Below are positions 62,795-64,000 of a stretch of DNA of 64,000 nucleotides, in pieces. The DNA comes from JADCRZ01 sp041751095 (GTDB lineage Bacteria; Bacteroidota; Bacteroidia; Chitinophagales; Chitinophagaceae), in assembly GCA_041751095.1 (NCBI GenBank), contig JBGSYC010000138.1, forward strand, positions 48,124-112,123. Direction: 5' to 3'. A program made the position numbers and the translations under genes. A model generated the notes under the pieces. The model did no database searches and was not told the DNA's origin. It worked only from the letters and a program-made list of their open reading frames with translations. Numbering within the stretch: the first letter of the stretch is position 1; each line of letters starts with the position of its first letter.

Positions 62795-63484
62795 TCAATA
62801 CGGTACAGGCAGCGCTTTCATATAATCATTTAGCGCTATGTGGCCTGTTTTTTCAAAGGGCTTCCAGGTGCATTTCAAATTCACGATCCTCGATACCTTG
62901 AAATCACGGTAGTCATGCCGGTGGTGGCACCACGCTACAAGGTGCCAGCTAAATGCATAAAATACAAGCCCGATGGGTTCCACCTGCCTGTCGCTTGTTT
63001 CGTCATTTTTATTTGTGTACGATAGCTGCAAAATGCATTTTGCGGTGATTGCATTTTGAAGCACTGATAAATATTCGAAATCAGTGTTAATACAAGACGG
63101 AAACTGGAAGCGGATATTGCTGTTTAATATTTCAAGCTTTTCTTTTTGGGAGCTTCGTAAAACACATTTTACTTTACTAAGGGCGCTCGAATAATGCTTC
63201 AGTATAGACTTATCGGCGAAACCCGCCACCATAGCTTCCATGAGCAGCAGCGCATTGGCTTCTTCCGAGCTGAAAGCAACAGGCGGAAGAAAGTAGCCCT
63301 GCATAATGAAATAGCCTTTATAAGGTTCAAAGCTCACGGGCACTCCCTGCCCGCAGAGCGACTTGATATCCCTGTAAACAGTACGGACACTTATCCTGAA
63401 CTTAGCGGCAATTTCTTCGACTGTAATGTACTTTTTTGACTGAAGCATGATCAAGATGCCAAACAACCTGTCAATTCGGTTCAT
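62795..63484 (-). CDS. YafY-type HTH-WYL transcription regulator
   Basis: 229 residues. The N-terminal helix-turn-helix (LFGILIMLQSKKYITVEEIAAKFRISVRTVYRDI) is followed by a WYL domain (about 130-220) with PIGLVFYAFSWHLVAWCHHRHDYRDFKVSRI; the W-Y-L motif itself is altered to V-F-Y. Such proteins sense nucleic acids or small ligands and often regulate a neighbouring gene, here the DinB-family gene downstream. Cytoplasmic and DNA-binding. Confidence 0.88.
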   Translation of the reverse strand: MNRIDRLFGILIMLQSKKYITVEEIAAKFRISVRTVYRDIKSLCGQGVPVSFEPYKGYFIMQGYFLPPVAFSSEEANALLLMEAMVAGFADKSILKHYSSALSKVKCVLRSSQKEKLEILNSNIRFQFPSCINTDFEYLSVLQNAITAKCILQLSYTNKNDETSDRQVEPIGLVFYAFSWHLVAWCHHRHDYRDFKVSRIVNLKCTWKPFEKTGHIALNDYMKALPVPY

Positions 63485-63724
63485 AGTCCCGGGTTTATCT
63501 GTTCGATGATCGGTTTATGACCTGTGAATGCCTGATAAATAAAGATAACATTAAAGCGAAGGAAGATCAATGATTTGAGTGCAATTAAATTGTGACTGGC
63601 AGGCATATTGCGAGTGCATCCTACCAGTTGCAGCCCCCGCAAATGAAATAATACAAAAGGAAGATTATGGACGGCATCTTTCAGGTTGAAACCTTCCGTG
63701 ATCTACATGGAAATAAAATCGTTT

Positions 63725-63964
63725 TCAGAGTATCCCTAATAGTTTTTCGTTAGCATATTCCAATGCCGCTACAGGCGACTCAAACAACATAGGCCTGTTG
63801 TCCGCTTCCCTGAACATCTCACCCGGCATGGAACCAGGCTCTTCGAGATTATAGAATACCATGAAATACTCCGTTGGAGTTACATCTGCATTCTCCCTTG
63901 GAACAGTCATTGGCTCTATAACTATCCACACGTCTTTTCCGTTGATAGATACTTTTTCAGTCAT
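63725..63964 (-). CDS. Small hypothetical protein
   Basis: 79 residues, no signal or membrane segment. It begins with a short beta pattern (KVSINGKDVWIVIEPM), contains YFMVFYNLEEPGSMPG and ends in a helix (PVAALEYANEKLLGIL). No domain or function is recognised. It is the last gene before the window end on this strand and stands alone. Confidence 0.55.
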   Translation of the reverse strand: MTEKVSINGKDVWIVIEPMTVPRENADVTPTEYFMVFYNLEEPGSMPGEMFREADNRPMLFESPVAALEYANEKLLGIL

Positions 63965-64000
63965 TCATTGAATTTGGGATAAGGTATTAAGATTTTGATA

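Noticed and set aside
1..64000. tRNA, rRNA or insertion sequences
   Set aside because: Searching by eye for T-loop motifs, transposase domains and terminal inverted repeats with target duplications gave nothing convincing.

Overview
The window is chromosomal DNA from a member of the Bacteroidota, most likely family Chitinophagaceae. The signs are a type IX secretion (Por) sorting domain, a complete alternative complex III (Act) operon fused to an aa3-type oxidase operon, -7 boxes of the form TAnnTTTG, sparse Shine-Dalgarno sites, a futalosine-pathway MqnC, and many Bacteroidota-specific DUF families. I found no tRNA, rRNA, insertion sequence, integrase, phage gene or CRISPR array. The placement below phylum is inference.

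Layout. 0-9.7 kb: the start of a gene leaving the window on the minus strand; a very large secreted esterase with five FN3-PA14 modules and a T9SS tail; trmB with an overlapping DUF5522 gene; an alkyltransferase-like protein; DUF4230, Tat-exported sugar isomerase and KTSC genes. 9.7-25.9 kb (minus strand): the respiratory cluster actA-B-C-D-E-F, ctaC, ctaD, ctaB, two subunit III genes, subunit IV, SCO and DUF420, probably read from one promoter near 25.95 kb and partitioned by two intrinsic terminators. 26-35 kb: purN, a carboxypeptidase-regulatory-like protein, a serine hydrolase, a D-aminoacylase, a structured non-coding stretch, a fused 2-oxoacid dehydrogenase E1 and a holin-like membrane protein. 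35-41 kb: a paired M16 peptidase (catalytic plus non-catalytic subunits), a PDZ aspartyl protease and mqnC. 41-44 kb: small acidic, regulatory and stress-type proteins (ArsR, two DUF3606-like). 44-50 kb: an esterase/SMP-30 fusion, DUF6157, a duplicated-domain lipoprotein and the lipid-transport operon mlaE-mlaF-mlaD. 50-64 kb: GYF_2 membrane protein, GH5-like and GH16 glycosidases, two more sugar isomerase-type TIM barrels, an MBL hydrolase, a large TonB-receptor-like outer-membrane protein, DinB and a WYL regulator.

How the genes fit together. ActABCDEF takes electrons from menaquinol (mqnC belongs to a menaquinone pathway) and hands them to the CtaC/D/E/F oxidase. CtaB makes heme O, SCO delivers copper for CuA, and DUF420 is an assembly-type membrane protein. 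The esterase, GH5, GH16, D-aminoacylase, isomerases and TonB-like barrel are the usual polymer-degrading lifestyle genes of the group.

I did not find a clearly new multi-gene system. The best leads are two minus-strand intrinsic terminators with no protein gene to terminate (30.15 and 30.42 kb, candidate small RNAs), the five-module esterase, an ActA with six heme motifs, a 64-bp imperfect inverted repeat at 40.65 kb, a palindrome beside an ArsR gene, and promoter boxes that nearly touch start codons (trmB, purN).
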